Source: Hymenoscyphus infarciens (lineage: Eukaryota; Ascomycota; Leotiomycetes; Helotiales; Helotiaceae). Taken from it: a stretch of 64,000 nt of DNA. How positions within the stretch are numbered: position 1 is the first letter of the stretch; every line of letters starts with the position of its first letter. A program made the translations under genes and the position numbers. The notes below the pieces were generated by a model. That model worked only from the letters and a program-made list of their open reading frames with translations, searched no databases and was not told the DNA's origin. The DNA lies in the NCBI GenBank assembly GCA_001414345.1, contig LLCB01000212.1, positions 1 through 64,000 of the forward strand, read 5' to 3'. Of this stretch, positions 30,904 to 43,200 are shown in pieces.

Positions 30904-33319
30904 AAATTGCATACTAAACGACTTCTCTTTCTAGTTGTATTTCGTTTCCGACTCCCTGGGAAGATTCCGTGTTGTTTATAAGTTGTGGTTATCATGCGCC
31001 ATACAAATTTGCCGAGTACCAGATCCCTCACCAACTTTACCTTGAAAAACCCCGAAAACCCACTCTCGTATAATTTACATACTAAATAATCATCCTTTCA
31101 AGTTACATTCTCTTTCCAACTCCCTGGAGACATTTTGTGGCTGTTGAAAAAGTCTTTTAGGAGGAAGCGTCGGCATGATATTGGCGCTATTTCCTGCTGC
31201 GCAGCACCAGCCGCCCATCATGGTACGAGTTATTCCGCGGAACTGGCCCGTAGGGCACAGCTGCATCACTGTCTTGTAAACATTTTGAAGATTAAGATTT
31301 TTCTCTGGAAAATAAGAATCTTTTGTTCTACACTTCGTCATATTCTCATGATTGACGTGCTGTTCAAACTCTCGCTAAACCATCGAGCTTTCAACTCATA
31401 ACTACTTTACGTAACAACAAACTCATATTATTCAGTGATTTAAGGATACTTATTCTCCATTTCAGGTGTGGGCTGTCTAAATGTAGTGGACACATTTTTA
31501 TCCTCTTTGCTGCTACGCTGCTTTTACAGTGTCTAACTTGTAAATTCGAGCAATTCAATCAAGGTGACACTTTGGAATCAAAAACAATGTCTATAAACAT
31601 CTGACTTGGCTCATAAGCAAACTACCATGAGAATAAATCAGAGAGAACAGTTTTAAACAAGTTCTAAATTGCTTTTTAGACTAGTGAGCCTACGTCAGTT
31701 TTTCTCGCTGTAGCTATCTCTTCTTCTACCTACCACTCTCGTCGCCCTTTTTGAGCTCTTTCTTAAATCTCGTGAATTCTTAATAATCTCACGGCCTCCT
31801 AAATTTCTCATTCACAAAGAAAGAAGAAAAAGTGGCTGATTTGAAGTTCTGTATCAGCTCTTCCTTGGAACGAACAACTCTTTCTGGATCTTCATCTCTT
31901 ACTACAATCGCCACAAGGCCAAGAGAGTTCTAGAAGGCTCAGTGGGTTTTCATGGAGCAAGGTCTTACGTTATTTGCTGTCGATCTTTTTCCTGTTGTCG
32001 AAAATATAAAACTTTTCCCGTTACTCGTGTTGGACTGCAACAATACACTGTTACCAAGATTATGGTTTTAGAACAGGCCTGAAAGGTTTGTAACTCTAGA
32101 GAAAAGAATGATCTCAGTCCTCTCGCACCCCGTGGCTGGGCTCTGGGAAAAGGTGTCTGTATAGCTCTTGATTCAACTAGCAATGGTATGTTTAATAGAC
32201 CGATGTGTGTATCTGATGTCAGCCTTTTTGGTTGATGTAAGAAATAGGTGGCTTCCAGGTCCTGTTTTTGAGTCCCTTCGTGGTCACCAAACTCCGTCCT
32301 TATATACCTCAGCGAGAGGACCTTTCTCCATCCTTTTGAGCCTCTTGAAATCGGTTGAAGGACGCAAATTGAATCCGTATTGCCCCTCCTTTCGGTGCAC
32401 GTTGCTGAGAGTTTTATTCCAAGGGTTCAAAGGATTCCTTCGGGAGCTTGGGAAAAAAAGCACAAGGCAGCAACCCGTCCGGGAATTGTGAGTCTTGAAG
32501 TTGATAATTTATTGTTGTTTGAATTAAATATGTACTGAAGGAGCGGTGTGACCGTTTAAGAAAGTTGATTCTACATAAATCTCCGCGGCACATCTTGAAC
32601 ATATATGAACTCTGGGGATTCTTTATGGGGCCCCTTTTTTTAGACAAGTTGCGATACCAAGAATCACGAGCGAAGTCCCTTTTGGAACACGCTGCCTTGC
32701 TGCAAAAGAATAGATTATATCTTTGAAACCCTTACTTTGACTTACGCGGAGTTTATAAAGTCATCAGGTGCGATTTATCTTCTAGCGATGTTGATGTTGA
32801 AGGTTTTGCTTTCGATTATTAACCTACTATCGAAATTAATATACACAAACTAGTAGCACCTTATCCAACCTCCACTTTTCTAACCGTTTCCGCGAAATGA
32901 AGAATTTGTCTTATTTTCCAGTACCTAGACGACAGTAAGAGTTTGAATATGGTCTCGCTGCCTGATCATATATGTCGGGATAAGGTGCGCTTGTTGACGA
33001 TGGGCTTGAGGTATTTTGCTTGAGAGTAGAAGCATGGATAAGCAACAGTGTACTTGTTAGCTGAGAACTATTCTCTGCACTTATGGAATAGATGTAATGT
33101 CAAGTGTCAAATCACTTTCGCTGAGGCTTGCTCAAAACTCCCTAGAAATGGTGGCAATGTACCAATGTTGCACGAAAGGAAAGTGGGAATAGGTCTTCCT
33201 TTCTCTAATACTCTAAAAGAAAGAAGTTTCAGAGAACCCCTAATTACTTTCTCCTCGGGTCATCTCTCAACCTAAAATACCAGTCCAAATAAAGCCAGCC
33301 TCCACATAGATTCATCCCC
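30904..33319. other. Gene-free spacer with a short diverged duplication
   Basis: No gene recognised in 2.4 kb on either strand. About 80 bp after the solo repeat (30901-30985, containing CATACTAAACGACTTC and CCGACTCCCTGGGAAGA) recurs, diverged, at 31068-31145 (CATACTAAATAATCATC, CCAACTCCCTGGAGACA). The rest has mixed composition with only short frames. Confidence 0.45.
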
Positions 33320-33889
33320 TTAAGGACTCCCAAAAAAGCACAGCACAAGGAACATAAAACTCCTCGTCTGACTCCACAAATTGCCCGCCCATTTCTTCCA
33401 CCTACTATTTTTCATCGGCAAAGGCTTCGGGTTTGTAGCAGCTATGTCGTGGAAATAGCGAATCGGTATGGACTCCAAAGGAACGATTTTCGTCTTCTTG
33501 GTATATTTGTACACAAAGTACAAAATGAAGATGAGGGGTTGTTTATGCATGAGGAGATGAAAAGTTCAGTGTCCCAACTATTAGTAATAGCTCAATTCCA
33601 CGAAAGAGGGAGAGTGGAGGGAGGAAAGAGAAGGGAAAACTCACTGCCCCTTGACAAAAGTAAAATGCACAACCGTAAAATTGATAAGACTCATCCACAT
33701 TAAATACGGCTGCAATGGGCCCTTCCAGAGTAATTCCTTTCTATCGATGCCTTGTTTCTTCATGCCGTAATAGAAGCAATGATTCACTATGTGAATAATG
33801 ATAAAATGGATAAGCGAGGCGACGGAAACTAAACCTTGGAGCCAGGAGAAAACTGTTGATGCGGAGTCAGAGAGGGTTGTAAAACCTAG
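33320..33889 (-). pseudogene. Amino-acid permease, C-terminal fragment
   Basis: Last part of an AAT-type amino-acid permease (APC superfamily). Reading from 33889 down: SASTVFSWLQGLVSVASLIHF, then FYYGMKKQGIDRKELLWKGP and QPYLMW, ending at an exon boundary near 33650. The last exon (about 33550-33320) carries LIFILYFVYKYTKKTKIVPL and a short hydrophilic tail. These are the family's usual last membrane segments and C-terminus. The sequence breaks off at 33889, where the transposon begins, and resumes toward the N-terminus at 47246 in the same orientation. Confidence 0.75.
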
Positions 33890-34294
33890 ATTTATCGCTT
33901 TTCGTCACATACACGTATTTGAGGCTATTTTGAGAATTTCTGTATTTACTGGCTAGCTTCTAGTATCTCACTCTACACTCTCTTATATACCTTCTTTTTA
34001 AGCTAATTAAGAGGCTCCTTAAGCATCTTACTAATATAAGAGTAAAAAGAGTAAGTACTATCAGCTATCGCACTTATTTAAGAGGCTAAAAAGTACTAAC
34101 TAATCCTAGTAAGCGTATTATAAAGAGGTATAAGAGTAGGGTTAAAAAAGAGCTTAATACTAAATAAGACGTTAAAAGCAATAGGAAGTATTATTAGTAG
34201 AATAGAGGTTACTTAGCATAAGAGGAGGTATATATATATATGCCTCTCTCTTACTTAATAAGTTAATTCCTTAATTTACTATAAACCCTTTCTA
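33890..34294 (-). repeat. Composite terminal repeat (B2-A2) of the DIRS-like element
   Basis: About 405 bp, starting ATTTATCGCTTTTCG and ending CCCTTTCTA. The first 170 bp equals the partial repeat directly after it, and the last 160 bp equals the repeat at 47087-47245. It is the more RIP-mutated counterpart of 30501-30903. Confidence 0.8.
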
Positions 34295-34470
34295 TTTATT
34301 ACTTTTCGTTATATACACGTATTTAAGGCTATTTTAAGAATTTCTATATTTACTAGCTAGCTTCTAGTATCTTACTCTACACTCTCTTATATACCTTCTT
34401 TTTAGGCTAATTAAGAGGCTCTTTAAGCATCTTACTAATATAAGAGTAAAAAGAGTAAGTACTATTAGCC
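34295..34470 (-). repeat. Partial repeat (B1) of the DIRS-like element
   Basis: It directly abuts the composite repeat and matches only its first 170-175 bp, up to GTAAGTACTAT. It then passes into unique internal sequence. Confidence 0.75.
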
Positions 34471-34779
34471 GCCTTAAGTAAGGTTACTTAACTAATCAAA
34501 GAGAAGCTACTATAAATATAAGAAAGAATAAGGCTTTTTAAAAGTAAAAAAGGACTATAAGCAGTGTAAATAGTAATATAACGTAGTTATAATAGGGAAT
34601 ATACTACCTACTAACTATAGAGGTCTTCTAAAGCTTACTAAGCTAGGAGAGAGAGAGCCCTGCCTATTAAAAAGCGCCTATTTAAAAGGTATTACTTCTA
34701 ATAGCTTAGAGTAAAGTACCTCTTAAAAGTATTTAAAGTCTACCTTCTAAGTATCTAAATATCTATATCTAATACTCTA

Positions 34780-35290
34780 TTATTAGAAGCATATTATATA
34801 ACGTCTCTATATAGACTATGTCTTAAATATAATATACTATTACTAACGCTAACTATCTAGAGGCGGTGGCGTAAAGAGCCGATATATTAGTTTCTTATAA
34901 AGGAGCCGCTTTCCTAGTAAAAGAGTAGTATTATAGAAGGTTAAGAATCGAGAGTAAATAGTACTCGAAGTACTATTATAAGGTAGGTAGGTAATCTTAT
35001 ACCTAATACTAATATCTCTACCTCTATATACTTATAGTCTAATTTACTTAATCGTAGATATATAATTATATATTCGTCTTTCTTAGCGAAAGTAATATCC
35101 TGTTATTAAAGGTATATATATATAAATACTCTATAGTTAATTAAATCAGCGTCTTTATATATAATCTCCATAGTATAAAGGAATCCTATAAAAGCTAGCT
35201 TTATAGCAGCTTCGAAGTTAAGGCTATCGATCTATCCTAGCTATAGAACTCGAGGCCTAGCCCTTAGAGCTTAAGAGGTAATCTAGCGTA
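34780..35290 (-). pseudogene. Tyrosine recombinase remnant of the DIRS-like element
   Basis: Read on the minus strand through many stops, the order of recognisable blocks fits a fungal tyrosine recombinase: LAFIGFL, YKDADLINYRV, DITFAKKDEY followed by KLDYKYI, RVLFTLDS, ESGSFIRN, then the catalytic His region RHSLYRD (family form GHSFRRG) and YASNNRVLDIDI. The Arg and Trp/Tyr positions are partly lost. RIP-type G-to-A changes account for the stops (TGG or CAG to TAG). Confidence 0.65.
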
Positions 35291-36399
35291 ATTATAGTAT
35301 TAATAAAGGCTTTGCCTTCTTCTTCTTATAAGAGCCCTATATTACTTAAACGCCTACTATAATTCGTTGTAAAAGCAGGGACTTAAATAGCTTTAAATCT
35401 AGGTTACGCTCTACGTATATTAATCGAATCGCTGAAAGGCTAATTTATATAGAATCTGCCTTTAAAAGTCTTTAACTAATTCTACTATATACTCTTCTTA
35501 AAACCTACTTATAAAGTACTAAAGTCGTCGCCGGCTATAGTTACTAGAGTCTCTTAACCTAGAACCTCTTAAAAGAGTATATATATATACTATACACCTT
35601 CTAAGTGTTTAGTAAGAGGCTATAATAAAAGAGCCTTATATATATCTTAGATATCTTAACTTTATCCTTTATATATTCGAGGTAATTAAGAAAGGGATTA
35701 TTAAATTAAGAGACTACTAGTATAAGTACTAATTAGCTACTATTCTATATAAATTATATAAGAGAGCATCTACTAAGATATTATCTACTCCTAGTATATA
35801 CTCTAATTATATGTTAATATCGAATTAAGCAGCTAGGTATAAAGTAGTCTATAAGAGGCGATTTTAGTAGAGGTATCTTAAGAACTGTTTAAAGAGTTCG
35901 ATCTATATAGTAGTATTATCTATATAGATAATTACCTTCTTCGTCGCCTACACTTCCCCTTATTATTTAAAGAATACTCTTACTATCTTAATCTTAAAGA
36001 TATTTATATTAAATTAAGAGTTCTTTCTAATCCTTAGAAGAGGTAACTAAAGAGCGTATTCCTTTAATAGCGTATATATATACTTTTATTAAATATATCT
36101 TAGATCGTCTACTTTTAAAAAGAAGGCCTTTAAACCTTTAATAGAGGTATTATAAAAAAGGTATATATATAATTAGCTATTATTAAAGAAGTATATACTA
36201 TCGAACCACGGTAACATCTTATTCTACTACTTAAGGTCCTCTTAGACTTCCTTTAAGAGGCGCCTCCTTTCTATATAAGGTACGTAGTCGAGCTATATAT
36301 ATATAAATATCTAGAAGTTATAGTAGAAGGCCTAGCCTAATTATACTATAAGAGCGTAAAAAGATAGAAGGCTAGTAAGCGATTTAAGCTCGTTATAAG

Positions 36400-36900
36400 T
36401 AATACTCCTATAGTTAATAAATTAGTATATCTCGAGCTTTATCTTAGCTAGCTTTTCTAGTAGTATAGAGGCCTTAAAAGCGACGGTATCTATTAGGTAC
36501 TCTATTACTTCTAAGAGTATACCTTAGACGCTCTTTTTATTATTAATTAGTATGTCTAATATTTAAATAAGAGTCTTATACTCTATTACTTATTCTTTAA
36601 GGAATTAAAGTATAGCTTTAATAGCTTTAAATATAGTAAACTCGTCGTTTAAATAGTAGCTTATAATATACTATCTTAAGTATAACTATATTATCTATTT
36701 AAGAGCCTCTACAAAGATATTAAAGATAAATAGTATTATAGCGAGGCTAAAGAGTAGTACTATATAAGTATAATAAATCCCTTTCTATTAGAAACCTAAA
36801 AGCTAGCGAATTTATAGTATAATTAGTACTATTTAAAAAGCGTTAGATATATCTCTTTTAAGTATTATATACCCTCGGCTAGCTTCTTATACTATAGCTA
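36400..36900 (-). pseudogene. DIRS-type reverse transcriptase remnant
   Basis: Blocks readable on the minus strand with stops between: YISNAF, LLGF, then IFNIFVEALK, and YYLND where the family has a YLDD-type active site (Asp changed to Asn). The LLGF...F.EAL pattern is characteristic of DIRS/Ngaro-type reverse transcriptases rather than gypsy or copia. Confidence 0.6.
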
Positions 36901-37466
36901 ATACCTCTTAGAAAGAGACGTACTTTAAATATATATACTTGTCTAATATATAATAATTTATTAAGTAGTCTTCGGAGTAGGATAAATAGTATATTTAGCG
37001 CCGATCGCTATTAGGCTTTGGTTTAGATGTAAAACTAAGTAGAGAAGCTATAAAAGGTACCCTCTAGTATAGATTAACTTTCTCGATTAGACTAGCTTTT
37101 AAATCGTTCTTTACTTTTAAAGTTAAAAGCTTATTAAATTCAGCGGCTAATAAGAGGTTCTTTAATATACGTAAAACTTCTAAGCTCTTATACTTAATTA
37201 GCGCTCTAAATCGAAGTATATTATTAATATTTTCTAAGAGTAAATAATTAAGATATTAGAGTAATAGTGCCTTTTATACTTTAGAAGATAATAAGAAGGG
37301 TAATATATCTAGTAGTAGTTTTAATATATTATATAAAGAGAAGAATACTATAGTATTCGATTAAATAGGCGTAGGAGAGTATAGATAAGAAGATATAAAT
37401 TAGAGTAAAAGATCTTTATTAGTACTACTATAGTCTTTATCTATCGTCTCTCTTATACTAACTTCT

Positions 37467-37596
37467 TATTAAAAGGATAGTATAAGGTTCGATATAATTG
37501 TATTACTTAAGCAATTCCAGAGGGGAATTACTCTCTACTTATATATAAGAGGGTTTAAGAAGACCTATATTACGTGATAGGTATAGATATTTAACA
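37467..37596 (-). repeat. Copia LTR (3' in element orientation)
   Basis: 130 bp, same length as and aligned with 45308-45437. Several G-to-A and C-to-T differences are visible (the plus-strand start reads TATTAAAAGG here and TGTTGAAAGG in the other LTR). Flanked outside by CTTCT. Confidence 0.85.
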
Positions 37597-38256
37597 CTCC
37601 TACTCGATCTAAATACTCCTAGATTATAATACTAATATACTTTAATAAATCTTTAGCTAAAAACCTTTAAAGGATAAAAAGCTAGGGAAGAATATATAAG
37701 TAAGAAGACTAATTAGAGTTCTTTAAGAAGTTAATTTAAGGTATTAACTTCGTCCTCTCCTTCTATATCTATAGTATATACTAAGACGCCTTCTATAGTT
37801 AAGTTACCTAGTATAGTATCTCTTTCTATACTTATATTATTTATATAGTCGTAGTTATCTAGGATATAGTAGAAATCTGTTAGCTAGTCTAGTCGATTCT
37901 TGACGTACTCTCTTAAATATACGAGAAGTCGCTTACGCTTTACGTTCTTATCTCGTCCTTTAGATGTGTTAGTACTAAGCTTAACTTTAACTTTAATTAA
38001 TTAATTAATACTAAGTAGATACTTAGTACCGTTGGTTCTAATACGCCTTTATATACTAGTAAAACGTTCGATTAAGAGTCCTTTATACTTAGTATATATA
38101 ATATTAGTAGGCCTCGTTGGTAAGGGTTAGAGTAGTATCTAAAAGGCTTCTTTAAAGGGTATAGTAGATGCTTGATATAGTGGGGGTAGTAGAGTATTAA
38201 GACGACAGCGTTTTAGAGACGGCTTAATTTCAAGACTTTGTATAGTAGGTAGTGAT

Positions 38257-38412
38257 ATGTCTTCTATAGGTTCTACTACTTCTACTACTCCTATAGTTTC
38301 TACTAATTCTATAGGTTCTACTGCTTCTATAGCTCCTATAGTTTCTACTACTTCTATAAGTTCTACTGCTTCTATAGATTCTACTACTTCTACTACTTCT
38401 ATAGGTTCTATA
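38257..38412 (+). repeat. Short tandem repeat within the copia 3' region
   Basis: Units related to TTCTACTACTTCTATAGG recur about eight times. The open frame across it (Ser/Thr-rich) is a by-product of the repeat. Confidence 0.6.
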
Positions 38413-39799
38413 TCCTCGTCTTTGATATCGTCTAAATTAGTACTCTTATACCTAGAGTACTTATTAAAGGCCTATTTACTCTTAGAGTCGTTCTAAGCTA
38501 AGTCTACTAGAATAGGTTTTCTTTCTTTTAAGAGCTTCTAAGGACAGAGATTAATAACTTTATTTATTAGTATCTTAATAAAGAGAGTGTAGTTATAAGA
38601 GTTAATTCGAGTACTAAGAGTAACTTATTTAAAACTAGTAGCTTTAAGGTAACTAGGACTCTAAGGCTACTATTTAGAATAGTTCTAGTTACTAGTAAGG
38701 TCTTAAATAAAGTGACTTGAGATAGCTAAACATCTCTTAACTAGGCTAGTATTACCTCCCTTACTAATCTATATATTAAGGTTTCTTATACCTCTATTCT
38801 TTTATAGATAGTTAATAAATTTCCTTTATATACTAAGTAGACTTATAAAAGAGACGATGTTAGTGTTTTAATACTTGACTTCGACGTTAGTGTCTAGAAT
38901 AAGGAGTTGTAGACTTATAAGGAGTTTTTGTTTAATAATTATAACCTAGGTATACTATAGTATAATAAGGTATTATAGCTGATTTATTTTAACCTAGGTT
39001 TCTATCTAAGTAACTATAAGTATAATAATTATATCTTAGGACTTAATTTAGTCTAGGCTAAAGATATATAAGAAGTATTTAAATAGAGAGTAGTACTTAT
39101 TTATATTATCTTACTAGTTTACCTTTTCCTACTTTATATAATAGGTAATAAAGTATTATATAATCTAGTAGAGTAAGTATACTCTATTATAGGTACTATT
39201 AATTTTAGATAGGTAATACTAGATATTATAACTAGTAGAGTTAGTCTTTAGACTTCTAGGTAATAGGAGTTTTAAGTATTAAGTATTAATATTTATAAAG
39301 TTAAAGAAGAGTTCTTTTAAGAGAGTAATAGCTTTTAACTTCTTAAGAGTTATACTAGAGGCGTTTCTAGTGTTTAATATTTTTTAAGTAGAATAAGTAT
39401 TTAAAAAAAGATAATTTATAGATAATAGAGAGAGTTTAATTATAAGATATTTAGATATTAGATATATATAGGTAGTTAGTATAGTAGCTAGAGTACTAGG
39501 TAGCCGACTACGTAATACGAATCGTTAGTCTTAGTAATATAATCTCCTCTTATAATTTATACTATATAGTTATATAACTTTTAAAAACTATAATAAAAAA
39601 CGTTTTTTAAGTACTAGATCTATTCTTTAGTATCTAAAAGTATAATAGTATAAGTATAAAGAGTATATTATATAACCTTCCTTTATTTTCTTTAAAGTAT
39701 TAAATATAGCTTTATAGTATTTTTAAGCGAGTATAGAGTAATAGTAATACTCTACTAAGCTTTTAGACATCTCTCTTCTTAATACTTATTAAGAATTAG

Positions 39800-42700
39800 A
39801 ACTTCTTAAAAGCGTTCCTAGAAAGAGGTTTTATAAGTCTATCTACTACTTACTCTTTTATACTAATAAATATAAGGTTTACATATTCTTTAGCTTATAC
39901 TTCTCTAACTTTAGCGTCTTAGGTAGTAATATACTTAGTATAGTTATAATAGATAGGGTTTTTTATAAGTATTATAGCCCTTTAATTATTATAGAGGATT
40001 ACTATAGTAACCCTTAGTTTAATCTCTAGAATAAGCTAGTCTAAGAGACGTTGTAGCTAAATAGCTTTATTTATAGTATTTATCTCTCTTTTAAGTTCTA
40101 CTTTATATAAGAATAGTAAGACTATAGTCTATCTTTTAGATAACTATAAGATAGCGCTACTACTAATGTTAAAGAGGTATCTAGAAGTAGATTATCTAGT
40201 TTTATAATATCTAGCCTAGTTAGTATCTAAATAGCTTATAAGTCTTTTAAGCTTATTTTAAAATACTAAGTTATAGTTTATAATACTCTTAAAATAATAT
40301 ATAATTTATTTTACTATTATCTAATATTTATTAGTTAGATTAGATAAGAATCTACTTATAATAGATATAGAGTAGGTAATATCTAGTTAAGTACCAAGTA
40401 TAGTATATATAAGTAAGCTTATTATAGACTAATATTAACGTCTAAAAGTCTTTAACACCTTATAGTCTTTAAAGGCACTTATAAGATAATTATTTACTTC
40501 TATTAGTATATGACATATCTTAGCTTTAAGTATATTAAAGTTATAAAGTATTTTTTTAATATAGACGTATTATTCTAACTAAAGAGTACGTTACCTCCTA
40601 TTATAAGTTACTATTATTCTAAGATAGAAAGCTACTAGTCTAAGATTAGATATCTTAAATTATTAACTAAGTACTACTTTAATTTTATTAATTTCTTTTA
40701 TTAAACTACTAGTAATAAGAAGGTTATTAATATAAGCTATAATAATAATATCTTTATAGTAGAAGACTCTAATATCTATATTAAGTAGTTTAAAGCTAAG
40801 CGTTTTTAAAAAGCTATAGAGAGTATTATACTAGACTTTAAGAGCTTGTTTTAATTTATAGAGTACTTTTTTAAGTTTATAGACTTTAGTACTATCCCTC
40901 TTACTATTTAGGAGTTCTATATAGACTTCTTCTTTAATATTACTATATAAGAAAGTAGTTTTAACATCTATCTATTCAATCTCCTAATTTAGAGTAGTAG
41001 TAATTATAAAGATAAGTTTATAGCTTATTAGCTTTATAATAGTAGCGAAGGTTTTATTAAAGTCGATGCTCTCTTCTTATTTAAAACCGTAGACTACTTA
41101 GTAGGCCTTATACTAGGTAATCTAGCCTTTATCACTAGTCTTAAGTTTATAAACCTATCTACTTATAAGGATCTTTTAGTTTACTAGTTTATCTACTATC
41201 TTCTAAGTATTATTTTCCTTAATAGAGTCTACTTCCTTATCTTTAGCCTCCGTCTACTTTTAGGCTTTAGTATATATATAAGCCTACTTATAGGTTTAAG
41301 GCTTAAAGACGTTATTTTGTACCTAGGCTAGTAGTGCTACTATAAAGTAGGTCTTATTAATTAGTTAATAGATAAGAGCGAATAGTAGTAGGTTAGATAA
41401 GAGTGCTAGTCGAAGGCTATAGTTATCTATATAGTCTATTATATTATCTAGTAAGGTTCTAGGACTACTAAGATTAGAGCTATTATTATCTATAGGGAGT
41501 TATAACCTTTAATATGTTTATAACCTTAATACTCTTATAGTAGTAGGTATAGCTAGGTTATAGTATATGACGATTATAAGCTTTAATAGTAGTAGAGTAA
41601 GCGAGGGTATTACTTCTTTATTTCAACGAAGTACTAAGATGTCGTTTTCTAAATTATTAGATAGCTTTATAAATTTAAAGCTTTTAAGCTTAAGTAAAGA
41701 TAGTAAGTAGCCTAGTCTTAGGTATACTTATAGTTTCTTTATTTAACCCCTTCTTTTTAGAAATATAGGTCTTTAATCTTTTATCTCCTACTAACGTATC
41801 CTACTAGTAGTCTATAACTTATGTTTATAAGACTTCTTAATTAGCTTTATAACTACTTTAATAGTATCTATAATAGCTCTCTTAATTTTAAATATAAGAT
41901 TAGCTTTAAGGTTAACTATCTTACTTCGTTATCGATTAAGATCTACTTTATTAAGTCGTTAGTCTAGAGTAATCTTAGAGGTAAGGACTTTAAGTACTAG
42001 TTCTTTTACTTATAGGTTAACTTATATTTCGTTAATATAAACATTATTAGCCTAAACGATTTTCTTATTAGTAGTCTAGATCTACTTAATATAATCTCTT
42101 TTATAGCTTATTAGGTATTTAGAAAAAGTTTAAACCTCTTTAAGCTTACTCTTTTTAAGCTTATTTTTAAGAACTATATACTATAACCTTATAATTCTTA
42201 AATAATTAATATAAGGGTATAAGCTAGTAATAGCTTCAAAAGGGGAAATTTTAGTAGCTATATAAATATATCTTTAGTAAAGATAGACAGAGGTTTATAA
42301 TAATTTAAGCTAAAGATAGTTAGTACAAAAGTTAAGATAGTACCTTCTTATTATCTCTACTATCTATTATAAGGTTTAGCCTAGGCGTTTAACAGCTCTA
42401 TTTATCTTAGGATTATTTAGAATTATAGTTTTAAGTATAATACCTTCTTTCTTAAGATATTTACTAAGAGTAGTATTAATATATTTACTCTTGTTATTAC
42501 TACAAATATAATAGATCCGTTGTTTAAAGCACTTATAAGTAGCCTTATATTCCTTAAAATAGGCTAATATATTACTTTTATATTTTATACTATAAGCTTC
42601 TATATCTTTTATTTTATTATAGTAAAAGTATACCTAGTATTAAAAACTAAATAGTCTAGGTTTTAGAGGTCCTATAACGTCTATATATACTAATTCTATA

Positions 42701-43200
42701 GAGTAACGTCTAAGCTCTATATAGCTTAAATAAGGAACTAATTTTATATACTCTTCTACGTAGGTAGTATAAGTATAGCCTTCTATATATGTCTTTTTAT
42801 CTATACTATAAGATCTTTTATAAAGTATCTTAATTACTTTATCGCTTATATATTCTAAGTAAGTATACTAAGTTATATTTACTAGCTTATTAGTATAAGC
42901 GATCTAGGCTTTAGCTAATATTTTAGAGTATAAGCGAGAGTATAGTAGGAGCTTATATTAGCTTAAGAGTACTAGAAGTCCTTTACGCCTTATAAGCTAA
43001 ATTATAGTACTAGGAAGAGTTCCTAGTATTAATATCTAAAAGTTACCTTTAATAGTAAGTTTATAAATATATAGGGTCTTAGTATTTAGCAGAGTCTAAA
43101 TATACTTATATATTTTCTATAAGTCTATTTAGAGTCTTTTATTTAGTAGCTATAAAAAGGAAAGAAGGTTAGCTCTTAGAGTAGAGTAGTAGAGTATATT
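39800..43200 (-). pseudogene. Copia pol remnant: integrase and reverse transcriptase
   Basis: Integrase, about 42.48-42.75 kb on the minus strand: ELVYIDVIGPLKPR keeps the first Asp. The second catalytic region reads SNNKSKY where copia has SDNGGEY, so Asp and Glu have become Asn and Lys. Reverse transcriptase, about 40.65-41.15 kb: EESIDFNKTFATIIKLISYK, then EIE.IDVKTTFLY, then the active site reads YINN (40723-40734) where the family has YVDD. All these changes are G-to-A on the coding strand. Later sequence toward 39.8 kb should hold RNase H but is too eroded to read with confidence. Confidence 0.8.

Noticed and set aside
38257..38496. Ser/Thr-repeat open frame in the transposon
   Set aside because: Produced by a short tandem repeat inside RIP-mutated copia sequence; no gene signals.
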